A DNA stretch of 64,000 nucleotides from Clostridium sp. Marseille-P299 (GTDB taxonomy: Bacteria > Bacillota > Clostridia > Lachnospirales > Lachnospiraceae), in NCBI RefSeq assembly GCF_900078195.1, contig NZ_FJVE01000007.1, positions 1,798,001-1,862,000 on the forward strand, given 5' to 3'. The position numbers and the translations under genes were made by a program. This document shows, one piece after another, positions 1 to 8,487 of the stretch; position 1 is the stretch's first letter, and each line of letters opens with the position of its first letter. The notes beneath the pieces are model-generated. The model saw only the letters and a list, made by a program, of their open reading frames with translations. It did not search any database and was not told where the DNA came from.

Positions 1-3
1 AGA

Positions 4-726
4 ATGAACCTTGATTTAGATTTTATGATAAAAACCTTTGTACACACCTTGACAGGAATTCCAACCACCTTAAATATTACATTTCTTTCCCTTGCTATTG
101 CATCACCAATTGCGTTTTTTATGGCGATAGCCAAGATTCAAGAAGTGAAAATAATAAAGAGATTCCTCTCTTTATATGTATCATTTGTAAGAGGCACTCC
201 AATGGTTTTACAGATATTGATTATATACAGTTTAATACCTAGCTTACTCAATTTCCTTGTAAAACTATTAGACATCAAGATAAATGTCTTTGCAATTCCA
301 CCTATCATATATGCATATATTGTATTTACTTTAAACTCCATTGCCAGCTTATCCGAATGTTTTCGCTCCGCTTTATTAACCATTCATCAAGGACAATTAG
401 AGGCAGCGAAAGCCGTTGGTATGACTAGTGTTCAGGCCTATATAAGAATCATTATTCCTCAGGCACTGGTAGTAGCAATTCCAAATATCTGTAATATTAC
501 AGTAAGCTTAATCAAAGGAACCTCCTTAGCTTTTTTGATGACCGTGAAAGATATTACAGCGATTGCTAAAATGGATGCTGCTTATGGCTATAACTATATT
601 GAAGCATATTTAGTGATATTTATTATTTATATTCTTGTATGTACAGCAGTTCAGATATTATATAAAGGAATTGAAAGATATTTTAGTACATTTCGCAGTT
701 TACAAGTAAAGAAAGGAGGGGTATAG
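4..726 (+). CDS. Polar amino-acid ABC transporter permease
   Basis: Inner-membrane channel subunit of an ABC importer for polar amino acids (His/Glu/Gln/Arg/opine type). The 240-residue length and about five hydrophobic segments fit the family. The cytoplasmic EAA loop that docks on the ATPase is visible (residues about 133-150, beginning [10 protein letters not shown] and continuing to IIIPQAL). The gene ends two bases before the ATPase gene, so the two are co-transcribed and probably translationally coupled. No substrate-binding protein lies in the window; it should be just upstream of the left edge. The substrate cannot be told from this sequence. Confidence 0.9.
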   Translation: MNLDLDFMIKTFVHTLTGIPTTLNITFLSLAIASPIAFFMAIAKIQEVKIIKRFLSLYVSFVRGTPMVLQILIIYSLIPSLLNFLVKLLDIKINVFAIPPIIYAYIVFTLNSIASLSECFRSALLTIHQGQLEAAKAVGMTSVQAYIRIIIPQALVVAIPNICNITVSLIKGTSLAFLMTVKDITAIAKMDAAYGYNYIEAYLVIFIIYILVCTAVQILYKGIERYFSTFRSLQVKKGGV

Positions 727-728
727 GG

Positions 729-1481
729 ATGTTAGAAATTAATAATGTTCATAAAGCGTTTCATAAAAATGAAGTATTAAAAGGTGTTTCAATAAAAGTA
801 AATAAAGGAGACGTAGTTGTAATTCTTGGACCAAGTGGATCAGAGAAAACTACCTTCCTTCGTTGTGTTAATTTCCTGGAAAAAGCAGATGCAGGTGAAA
901 TAGTATTTGATAATCAAGGGATATTATTTTCAGAAGCTTCGAAAAAAGAAATTAATAATATTAGAAAAAAGACAGCATTTGTATTTCAAAATTATAATCT
1001 ATTTCAAAACAAAACAGCACTTGAAAACGTTACAGAAGGCCTTATTATTGCAAGAAAAATTCGAAAGCAGGAGGCGATTAACATTGCAAAACATGCCCTT
1101 GATAAGGTGGGGCTATCTGATAAATACGACTATTATCCGTCAAAGTTATCGGGAGGGCAGCAGCAAAGAGTTGGTATTGCAAGAGCGATTGCTGTAAATC
1201 CAGAAGTGATTTTATTCGATGAACCTACCTCTGCCTTAGATCCAGAGCTTATCGGCGAAATACTTGCCGTTATGAAATCACTTGCTCGTGAAGGAATTAC
1301 AATGATTGTTGTAACCCATGAAATGTCTTTTGCCCAGGACGTTGCAAATCATATTGTTTTTATGGATGCTGGAGTTATTGTGGAGGAGGGGCCTCCAGAT
1401 CAAATCTTTAAGAAACCAAAGGAAGAGAGGACGAAGCAGTTTTTAAGACGAATTATTAATGATTATGATTATTCTATATAG
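729..1481 (+). CDS. Polar amino-acid ABC transporter ATP-binding protein, altered Walker A
   Basis: Cytoplasmic ATPase (250 aa) that powers the preceding permease. It has the signature [14 protein letters not shown], Walker [14 protein letters not shown] and switch histidine VVTHEM, all typical of the GlnQ/HisP group. The Walker A loop reads GPSGSEKTT at residues 34-42: Glu39 stands where the family has an almost invariant Gly (GPSGSGKST). The codon is GAG at 843-845 and differs from GGG by one G-to-A change. If real, ATP binding could be impaired. A sequencing error cannot be excluded. The rest of the gene is intact. Confidence 0.9.
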   Translation: MLEINNVHKAFHKNEVLKGVSIKVNKGDVVVILGPSGSEKTTFLRCVNFLEKADAGEIVFDNQGILFSEASKKEINNIRKKTAFVFQNYNLFQNKTALENVTEGLIIARKIRKQEAINIAKHALDKVGLSDKYDYYPSKLSGGQQQRVGIARAIAVNPEVILFDEPTSALDPELIGEILAVMKSLAREGITMIVVTHEMSFAQDVANHIVFMDAGVIVEEGPPDQIFKKPKEERTKQFLRRIINDYDYSI

Positions 1482-1483
1482 GC

Positions 1484-1619
1484 GAATTAAACTGTTTTCC
1501 AGATAAGCATTATTGATGAATTAAACAGCTTTTCGGATAAGCATTATAGATGAATTAGACAGCTTTCCAGATAAACAATATAGGTGAATCATACAGTTTT
1601 TCAGATAAACATTAAGTAA
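1484..1619 (+). repeat. Four tandem 34-bp repeats
   Basis: Four imperfect head-to-tail copies start at 1484, 1518, 1552 and 1586. Each begins GAATTAAAC or close to it and contains CAGATAAGCATTA or a variant (for example GGATAAGCATTATAGAT). They lie directly after the amino-acid transporter stop codon. Every unit has a different set of substitutions, so the array is not a recent duplication. There are no unique spacers, which argues against CRISPR. Function unknown. Confidence 0.75.
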
Positions 1620-1747
1620 ATGATAAACATATTGTTTTGAACAAAATTTTCTAGAACTGCTCCAAAATTTCATTCACTTGATAACGAACTTGTGAAAGCT
1701 CTCTTCCAATAAAGTACTAACATCTGATTGTTAAATATCATAAATTA

Positions 1748-1779
1748 CCTCAATTTCTTTTGAAAATTGAGGTTTTTTT
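1748..1779 (+). terminator. Rho-independent terminator
   Basis: Nine-base stem CCTCAATTT/AAATTGAGG with a short loop, followed by seven T. It probably ends the amino-acid transporter transcript after the 34-bp repeats. Confidence 0.8.
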
Positions 1780-1863
1780 AATCAAGCTAGAAATGGATGA
1801 TTCCTAAATTGGTTGATTTATGTTAGTTAATAAATTATTTATGACTAATTTTTTATAAAACTG

Positions 1864-1927
1864 TTGACAAATAAAATTATACTATATATACTTTAAAAGT
1901 CCGATTTAGTAATGTATGATTTCGGAC
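1864..1927 (+). promoter_or_regulatory. Promoter and inverted-repeat operator of the marR-ABC operon
   Basis: A near-consensus sigma-A promoter: TTGACA at 1864-1869, a 17-base spacer, TATACT at 1887-1892. Just downstream, GTCCGA (1899-1904) and TCGGAC (1922-1927) form an inverted repeat covering the likely transcription start. MarR-family regulators commonly bind such sites and repress their own operon, so this is the likely operator (inference). The RBS GGAGGTG follows at 1932. Confidence 0.7.
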
Positions 1928-1942
1928 AATCGGAGGTGAACT

Positions 1943-2392
1943 ATGAACGATAATGATTTGAATGATGGAAATTTGAAAGCTTTCCGTGAAACTATTAATG
2001 ATTTGGAGAGTGTTTATGCTACGTTCTCAAAAATTAATGGTTTATCCAATGCTGAATATTGGTCTTTAATTTTAATATGTGAAGGTTCTACAACTCAAAG
2101 AGATATTAGTGAACAACTATCACTTAGTAGACAGACTGTGAATTCTGCATTCAAATTACTTGTAAAAAAAGGATTGGTAACTTTGGAACCTGTTAAGGAT
2201 AACCTACGCATTAAAGAAGCTTGTCTAACCGAGTTAGGTGAAAAGTACGCAAAAAAATGTATGGACAGCGTACACAATATAGAGGAGAAAGTATGGTTAA
2301 CCTTAGAAAAAGAAGAAAGGATTCAGCTTACAAAGCTCATTTGTAAGTACAAAGATTTAATGAAAGATGCATTACAAAAACAAAAAAAATAA
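1943..2392 (+). CDS. MarR-family transcriptional regulator
   Basis: A 149-residue winged-helix regulator. The central DNA-binding part is recognisable (residues about 45-95: TQRDISEQLSLSRQTVNSAFKLL followed by a wing ending near RIKEACLTELGEKYA), with helices at both ends for dimerisation. The start follows GGAGGTG with good spacing. MarR proteins typically release DNA when they bind a phenolic or drug-like ligand. Position immediately upstream of a two-gene ABC exporter suggests that it controls export of a toxic compound. The ligand is unknown. Confidence 0.88.
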   Translation: MNDNDLNDGNLKAFRETINDLESVYATFSKINGLSNAEYWSLILICEGSTTQRDISEQLSLSRQTVNSAFKLLVKKGLVTLEPVKDNLRIKEACLTELGEKYAKKCMDSVHNIEEKVWLTLEKEERIQLTKLICKYKDLMKDALQKQKK

Positions 2393-2446
2393 ACTTTTCA
2401 TCGGAGGACTTACAATCGCAATTGTAACGTCGAACAGAAGATGTCG

Positions 2447-2487
2447 GGTGCGCTCGGTTATTATGAATAACTGGCGCACTTTTTTTA
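2447..2487 (+). terminator. Terminator or attenuator between marR and the exporter genes
   Basis: GTGCGC plus CGGTTATT pairs with AATAACTG plus GCGCAC around a small loop, followed by eight T (2480-2487). It lies between marR and the first exporter gene, with no evident second promoter after it, so it may attenuate rather than simply end transcription. A smaller inverted repeat, TTACAAT/ATTGTAA, precedes it at about 2410-2427. Confidence 0.7.
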
Positions 2488-2508
2488 TTTACATTTAGGA
2501 GGATTTAT

Positions 2509-4251
2509 ATGAAATTTATATTACGTTTTCTAAAGCCTTATTGGAAATTATGTGTTTTTACAATTTTTTTATTAACATTAGATGTGGCTGGCGCTTTATT
2601 CATTCCAACACTTGCTGCTAAAATGTTGAATGCAGGCACTATGGGTAGTACACCAAATGTATTACTCAATACTGGTATTAAGATGGCGATAGCATCCATT
2701 ATATCTGCTTTCGGTGCACTTCTTAGCGGATATGTGTGTTCTATACTATCCGCAAAAGTGGGAAAAGATATCAGGGATTCAATCTATAAGAAATCACTAC
2801 AGTTATCAATCTACGATTTTCGCCAATTTGGAACTGCTTCCATTACGACCCGTACAATTTCTGATGTCACCAACATTCAATTAGCGATTGTTAGCTTCAT
2901 CCAAATGGTTTTACCAGTACCTATTATATTTGTTATTGCACTTACCTTATCATTTCGATTGGATATACAATTAGGTTTCCTTTTATTGATTGTGGTCCTA
3001 ATTGTTATAATTCTTGCAGGATTTATTATGAAAAAGGCCTCACCGCTAAGCCGATTACTTCAAAAAAAGTTAGATCGAATGAGTTCAATATTGCTTGAAA
3101 ATATTACTGGAGTTCGTGTAATTCGTGCCTTTAATAAAGAGTCCAGTGAACAAAATAGATTAGATAATTCATTCTCAGACTACGCGAATACTGCGATTAA
3201 AACCAACAAATTATTTGCTAGTTTAGACGGTCTTTCTTTTCTATCGATTAATATTTTTATGGTTATGATTTATTGGATTAGCGGTGGAAGTATTAGTGCA
3301 GGACGTTATCAAATTGGAGATATTACAGCTATCACTGAATATGCACTATTAATATTATATTTCCTTATGATGGCACAAATGATCATACTGACGATGCCTC
3401 GTGCACTAGAATGTTGCCGCCGAGTACAAGCAGTTCTAGAACATACTCCAGAGATTAGAGATGATGTATCAAAGGACAACAACACAGTTTTAGAAAAAAA
3501 CAAAGATGTATTGAGTTTTAAAGATGTATCTTTTCGATATTCTGACGCAGAAGAAGATACCTTAAGTCATTTAAATTTTACGTGTAGACGTGGCGAAACT
3601 ACTGCTATTATAGGTGGAAACGGTAGTAGAAAATCTACCATTGCTTCCCTAATATTACGATTTAATGATGTTACAAAAGGAGAAATCTGTTTGAATGGTC
3701 AGGATATTAAAAGCATGACGCAACATAACTTAAGAAAGCATTTGGCATATGTACAACAAAAAGCATGGCTCTTTTCCGGAACAATCGCAAATAACTTGCG
3801 ATATGGAAATCAAAATGCAACCGATGAAGAACTAAAACATGCCTTAAAAGTAGCACAAGCTTACGATTTTGTTAACTCATTACCACTAAAACTTGACTCC
3901 TATGTTGCTCAAGGAGGGATGAATTTCTCTGGTGGTCAAAAGCAACGACTTTCCATCGCCAGAGCATTAGTAAAAAAACCTGAATTGTATATTTTTGATG
4001 ATAGTTTTTCAGCATTAGATTTTAAAACAGATGCTGCGTTACGAAAAGCATTAAGTCAGGAAACACAGGACTCGGCAGTGTTAATTATTGCTCAGCGTAT
4101 TAGTTCCATTCAACATGCGAATCAGATTATAGTATTAGATGAAGGAAAAGTAGCTGGAATTGGAACTCATGATAAACTTATGAAACATTGCTTAGTATAT
4201 CAAGAAATCTATAAATCTCAAACAAAGGAGGATTCAAACAATGAAATTTAA
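2509..4251 (+). CDS. ABC exporter half-transporter, degenerate-site subunit
   Basis: A 580-residue exporter subunit with an N-terminal six-helix membrane domain (residues about 1-310) and a C-terminal ATPase. The signature is NFSGGQKQRLSIARAL. Walker B is YIFDDSFSALD, with Asp in place of the catalytic Glu; this is the mark of the non-catalytic site in heterodimeric exporters such as TM287/288 and BmrCD. Walker A reads GGNGSRKST (residues 369-377) with Arg374 replacing the conserved Gly, one G-to-A change at the AGA codon 3628-3630. It overlaps the next gene by 11 bases, so the two make one heterodimer. Likely a drug or lipid exporter; substrate unknown. Confidence 0.88.
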   Translation: MKFILRFLKPYWKLCVFTIFLLTLDVAGALFIPTLAAKMLNAGTMGSTPNVLLNTGIKMAIASIISAFGALLSGYVCSILSAKVGKDIRDSIYKKSLQLSIYDFRQFGTASITTRTISDVTNIQLAIVSFIQMVLPVPIIFVIALTLSFRLDIQLGFLLLIVVLIVIILAGFIMKKASPLSRLLQKKLDRMSSILLENITGVRVIRAFNKESSEQNRLDNSFSDYANTAIKTNKLFASLDGLSFLSINIFMVMIYWISGGSISAGRYQIGDITAITEYALLILYFLMMAQMIILTMPRALECCRRVQAVLEHTPEIRDDVSKDNNTVLEKNKDVLSFKDVSFRYSDAEEDTLSHLNFTCRRGETTAIIGGNGSRKSTIASLILRFNDVTKGEICLNGQDIKSMTQHNLRKHLAYVQQKAWLFSGTIANNLRYGNQNATDEELKHALKVAQAYDFVNSLPLKLDSYVAQGGMNFSGGQKQRLSIARALVKKPELYIFDDSFSALDFKTDAALRKALSQETQDSAVLIIAQRISSIQHANQIIVLDEGKVAGIGTHDKLMKHCLVYQEIYKSQTKEDSNNEI

Positions 4252-6058
4252 TAACAAAAAGAAAATGAAACAATCATCAGAATTTGAACTACCTCAAGAT
4301 ACACAAGGTACCTTGCTTCGTTTAATTCACCAACTAAAGAGCCAGCGAATTCGATTATCTATTGTTGCTTTATCTATATTAATTTATACCGTATTAAGTA
4401 TATGGACACCATTTCGTAGTGCACAGGTAATTGATCTACTATGGCAAAGCATTAAAAGTTCAAAAGAACAAGGATTGCCTTTTACTATTAAATGGGATAC
4501 TCTCGGTAGTGAATTAACATTTTTAACGATTCAATATTTCTTTTTATGGCTATTTTATTATCTGCAATCTTTTTTAATGGCTAATGTAGCAGAAAACTTA
4601 ATACTTTCTCTTCGTAAACAAATTAGCGAAAAATTAAACAAACTACCTTTGAGATTTTTTGATCAAAATAAATCAGGCGAGATTTTGAGCAAAGTAACAA
4701 ATGATTTAGATAAAATTTCAGATACATTACAAACCGGACTTTTAAAATTTTTAGTCGCTATCGGAACGATTATTGGATCAATAATCATCATGTTTTATTA
4801 CAATATTGCCTTAACCTGTATTTTCCTTGTATTTATGATACTTAGTATGATTATTACAAAAATCGTAGCTACAAAAAATTTAGAGTATGCCGCACTTCGC
4901 CAAGAAACTTTAGGAGAGTTAACGGGGATTGTTGAAGAATTTTACACTGGAAGAAATATTATCAAAGCGTACAATCAAGAAGAGCAAAGTATGAAACGTG
5001 TATTTGATTCAACGGAAGCAAATCGAAACATTTCACAAAAGGCAGATTTCTTAACCAACTGTGTCAATCCTCTTATCCGTTTACTTACCAGATTGGCTCA
5101 CGTTGTTATTGCAGTGATTGCTGGATTTGCTATGATAAATGGTACTATGACCATAGGTGTAGTTCAAGCTTTTTTCCAATATATCAATCAAACAGCAGAG
5201 CCTTTAACGCAAGCATCCTATATGATTAATACATTACAATCAGCCTTAGCATCAGCAGAACGAACTTTCAAACTTCTAGATAGCGAAGAAGAAATAGTAG
5301 ATACTTCAAACCCTATCATTCTTGAACGTGCCAAAGGACATATTACCTTTGATTACGTAAGTTTTGGCTATAATAAGGATCATTTACTAATGAAAGAAAT
5401 TAGTTTTACCGCGAAACCAGGAGAAAAAATAGCAATAGTTGGTAGTACTGGTGCAGGTAAAACAACGTTAATTAATCTGCTAATGAGGTTTTATGAAATT
5501 AATAAAGGACAAATTTTAATTGATGGAATTTCCAGTACTGATATGACAAGAAAGGGTTTGCGTCAGAATTTTGGTATGGTGTTACAAGATACTTGGCTGT
5601 TTCATGGTACGGTAGCAGAAAATATTGCTTACGGAAAATCCTCTGCAACCCGTGAAGAAATTGTAGCTGCAGCAAAAGCCGCTAAAGTTGACTATTTTAT
5701 CCGTACAATGCCTCAAGGGTATGATACAGTTTTAGATAACGATGGCGCTAACTTATCCGTTGGTCAACGACAACTTTTAACCATCGCTCGTGTGTTTTTA
5801 TGTAATCCACCTATACTGATCCTGGATGAAGCAACTTCTAGTGTAGATACAAGAACAGAAATAGAAATAAGCAAAGCAATGGAAAAACTTATGAAAGGTC
5901 GAACTAGTTTTGTTATTGCCCATAGACTATCTACAATCCGTGACGCAGATAAAATTCTGTTTATGGAGAATGGTAATATTATTGAGCAAGGGAATCATAA
6001 TGAGCTTTTACAGAAAAATGGAGCTTATGCATCATTATACTATAGTCAATTTGCTTAG
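4241..6058 (+). CDS. ABC exporter half-transporter, catalytic subunit
   Basis: A 605-residue partner of the preceding protein. An N-terminal membrane domain is followed by an ATPase with intact Walker A GSTGAGKTT, signature LSVGQRQ, and canonical Walker B ILILDEATSSVD with the catalytic Glu and a switch His in IAHRLST. It therefore carries the active ATP site of the heterodimer, while its partner has the degenerate one. The ATG follows AAAGGAGG inside the end of the upstream gene. Regulation is presumably by the MarR protein at the head of the operon. Confidence 0.9.
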   Translation: MKFNNKKKMKQSSEFELPQDTQGTLLRLIHQLKSQRIRLSIVALSILIYTVLSIWTPFRSAQVIDLLWQSIKSSKEQGLPFTIKWDTLGSELTFLTIQYFFLWLFYYLQSFLMANVAENLILSLRKQISEKLNKLPLRFFDQNKSGEILSKVTNDLDKISDTLQTGLLKFLVAIGTIIGSIIIMFYYNIALTCIFLVFMILSMIITKIVATKNLEYAALRQETLGELTGIVEEFYTGRNIIKAYNQEEQSMKRVFDSTEANRNISQKADFLTNCVNPLIRLLTRLAHVVIAVIAGFAMINGTMTIGVVQAFFQYINQTAEPLTQASYMINTLQSALASAERTFKLLDSEEEIVDTSNPIILERAKGHITFDYVSFGYNKDHLLMKEISFTAKPGEKIAIVGSTGAGKTTLINLLMRFYEINKGQILIDGISSTDMTRKGLRQNFGMVLQDTWLFHGTVAENIAYGKSSATREEIVAAAKAAKVDYFIRTMPQGYDTVLDNDGANLSVGQRQLLTIARVFLCNPPILILDEATSSVDTRTEIEISKAMEKLMKGRTSFVIAHRLSTIRDADKILFMENGNIIEQGNHNELLQKNGAYASLYYSQFA

Positions 6059-6480
6059 GAAGAAATTTGAATATAGCGGTTAATATGTCGCAATTTATTG
6101 GAGAATATACGAACTAAAAAGTAAACATCTCTTGTTACTTTGATATTATTAAATAGTCATACGCATACTTTGGTGGCGTATGACTTCTTCAATATGTCGA
6201 TAAAGGTACTGCGCTTATTAGATGTATTTACGGTCAGAATGTGCTTCTGGCATTCATAGAGAATGGATTGTAAATGAAATGATACAATATATTGAGCTTT
6301 CTGTTTGAAAATAATTGATATATTTGACTTTCATTTACAGCACCTATATAATCTATCTAAACGAATAAGGTATAGGTTACATAAAATAAAATGTTAATGT
6401 AGCATCGTCTTAATATACGGAGCAATCGTTTTATTAGTTTTTTTATACACGAACAAAATGCCTTACGAAAAGGAGCTTCT
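6059..6480. other. Intergenic region with hairpin and a promoter
   Basis: No coding region. A perfect 10-bp hairpin AGTCATACGC/GCGTATGACT (6155-6185) is followed by only a weak T tract and may end the exporter transcript. Downstream is the promoter listed separately. Confidence 0.6.
6324..6352 (+). promoter_or_regulatory. Sigma-A promoter of the padR-fusion gene
   Basis: TTGACT (6324-6329), 17-base spacer, TATAAT (6347-6352). The predicted leader before the ATG at 6481 is about 120 bases, and the RBS is AAAGGAG. Confidence 0.7.
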
Positions 6481-7641
6481 ATGGAAATAGTTAGGAACTT
6501 ACTAAATGATAGTAATACGAAAGTGATTTTAACTTTGTTAAAAGATGAAGAAATGTATGGTTTTCAAATAATTGAAATACTTTCTAAGAATTTAAATCAT
6601 GCCTTTCATTTAAAAGAGGGTGCACTCTATCCACACCTTTATGCTTTAGAGCAGAAAAATTATATAAGCTCACGAATGCATGAAGTTGAAAATGGACGTA
6701 AACGAAAGCTTTATAAGGTAACAAAGAAAGGAAAGAAATTTTTAGAGAAAAAACAAGAAGAGAGGGAATACTCCTCCAATAAGATTAATTTTGTGGAACA
6801 TGGCAGGGGGAAGAAAGAATATGATGAGAATTACACTATAACTGACATTTACCATTGGAGTTATGAAGTAAGCAAACAAATTCGTTTTAAGCCAGATAGG
6901 AACATGGTTTATGAAGAAATATTGACACATCTTTATGATAAGACAAATGATTTAGAAACTGCTGGTATGAAAAGAGAGGATGCTATGCTTTCTACAATAG
7001 AATCAATGGGAGATGTAAATCAAATTGGTTACATTATGAAAAAAGTTCATAACCCTCTTTCTGGATATCTTTTAAGAATTTCACAAGTACTACTCATTTT
7101 TTCTGTTCTTTGGATATCCATTTTTTGTTTCAAGAATGGTGGAATTAGCTATATAATCGAAGGATTAAAACCACAAAAGAATTACTGGGAAGAAAACCAG
7201 CAGTCCTATAATGAGGACAACGCTTATGAATTAATCGCTGAATTAGCACCAAACTGTACAGCAACGATAGAAGGGTACGAATTTTCTATTCCTAAGGCAT
7301 TTCATCGAAAAGCTACTTACGTAAATCAAGGAAAACAATATGAAGATGAAATTTTCGAATTTATACTAGTAGCAAAACATAGTCCTTTCTTAGATTCCCC
7401 AAAAGGGATATTAAACCACATTACAGCAGTTGATAATCTCGGTAATCAATATTCTGATATATCAGGATATGGTAGTGAACCAAGTGTTGTTGGAAATCTA
7501 ACTGTTGAACGAGCTTTTTCCAGTCAGTTTGAAATGTGGATTGATGATTTATCTCCAGATGCAGAATGGATTGAACTACAATATGATTATTTAGGAAGAT
7601 CTTTTCAACTTAAAATACCAACAATAGAAGGAGATGGTTGA
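6481..7641 (+). CDS. PadR-type DNA-binding domain fused to a membrane-anchored outer domain
   Basis: 386 residues in three parts. Residues 1-90 are a PadR winged helix (ILTLLKDEEMYGFQI, LKEGALYPHLYALEQ, GRKRKLYKVTKKGKKFL). Residues about 120-190 are a helical segment like the HAAS/DUF1700 domains often found beside PadR (MVYEEILTHLYDKTND and REDAMLSTIESMGD). One hydrophobic segment at about 197-217 follows, then about 165 residues with no recognised domain, probably outside the cell. Ordinary PadR repressors are soluble, about 110-180 aa. This layout suggests a one-component transmembrane regulator (inference). It has its own promoter, and a second membrane-anchored protein follows. Confidence 0.8.
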   Translation: MEIVRNLLNDSNTKVILTLLKDEEMYGFQIIEILSKNLNHAFHLKEGALYPHLYALEQKNYISSRMHEVENGRKRKLYKVTKKGKKFLEKKQEEREYSSNKINFVEHGRGKKEYDENYTITDIYHWSYEVSKQIRFKPDRNMVYEEILTHLYDKTNDLETAGMKREDAMLSTIESMGDVNQIGYIMKKVHNPLSGYLLRISQVLLIFSVLWISIFCFKNGGISYIIEGLKPQKNYWEENQQSYNEDNAYELIAELAPNCTATIEGYEFSIPKAFHRKATYVNQGKQYEDEIFEFILVAKHSPFLDSPKGILNHITAVDNLGNQYSDISGYGSEPSVVGNLTVERAFSSQFEMWIDDLSPDAEWIELQYDYLGRSFQLKIPTIEGDG

Positions 7642-7661
7642 AAAATGCATCTCAACCAACA

Positions 7662-7681
7662 AAAAGCACAGTGGGTGCTTT
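7662..7681 (+). terminator. Short hairpin between the padR-fusion gene and the next gene
   Basis: AAAAGCAC/GTGCTTTT around a five-base loop, without a long T run. It could be a weak terminator or mRNA-processing stem. An overlapping pairing GAGATG/CATCTC lies just upstream. Confidence 0.4.
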
Positions 7682-7723
7682 TCGCTAATAAACTGATCTG
7701 CCTAACGCAACATGGAGGACGTT

Positions 7724-8413
7724 ATGATTAAATTCCCTAAATTAAAAAGAAAACACCGCATCATACGAAATTTATTTTTATCATTCTCTATAGTTATACT
7801 ATGGTTCATTGCCGTTGATTTTGCTAGTTTTACTCCAGAGTCAGCGTTTCGAAGACTTGAAAAATCGTATCTTAGTGGGCCGGCAGATATTCTTACTATA
7901 ATGGATGAACCAAATAGTAAGAATACAAAAGTAATAGTATCCTCTTATCAAGACCAAATTCAGATAAGTACGATTTATAAAAATAATTCAATGTGGAAAG
8001 GTGAGAAACTAAATAGTTATAAACAACATGGAGACATCATGGTGATACCGTATGCGTTTTCTAATTTTCAAAAGGCTGGCATTTTTGCTATTAGTAACTT
8101 GAATGAATCGGTGAGAGCAGTGATGACAATTCAATTTCAACATTCAGACGAAAATGATAACAAAATTACAACAGAATTAACATATGAGGGTCAAAAATTA
8201 ACAGATGGCTTATATTATTTTGTTATTGAAGATCAATATGTTAATATTGGTCAAGACATAGGATATTTAATATTCATGTTAGGTCGAATAGCAGATAAAT
8301 GGACCAACTCAAACATTAGCTATCCGATACAGTTACGATTTTTTTCCAATAACGATGAACTAATAAAAGAAGAAAATCTAGTGCTTAGTAGTGATTATCT
8401 ATATGGAAACTAA
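7724..8413 (+). CDS. Membrane-anchored protein of unknown function
   Basis: 229 residues when started at the ATG that follows GGAGG with normal spacing; the ATG at 7712 lies upstream of that site. The N-terminus is basic (KFPKLKRKHRIIR), with one hydrophobic segment at about residues 14-32, then an outside domain of about 195 residues with no motif I recognise. The layout matches the outer part of the PadR fusion upstream: an N-in anchor and a beta-rich looking exterior. It may be the partner or target of that regulator (inference from position only). Confidence 0.65.
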   Translation: MIKFPKLKRKHRIIRNLFLSFSIVILWFIAVDFASFTPESAFRRLEKSYLSGPADILTIMDEPNSKNTKVIVSSYQDQIQISTIYKNNSMWKGEKLNSYKQHGDIMVIPYAFSNFQKAGIFAISNLNESVRAVMTIQFQHSDENDNKITTELTYEGQKLTDGLYYFVIEDQYVNIGQDIGYLIFMLGRIADKWTNSNISYPIQLRFFSNNDELIKEENLVLSSDYLYGN

Positions 8414-8487
8414 GGTATTATTGAGATTGAATACAACAACAAGTACTGGAAAATCACAGATTATAATGACCAAAATAGGGAGGATAA

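Noticed and set aside
1484..1619. Possible CRISPR array
   Set aside because: The 34-bp units are directly adjacent with no unique spacers, and there are no cas genes.
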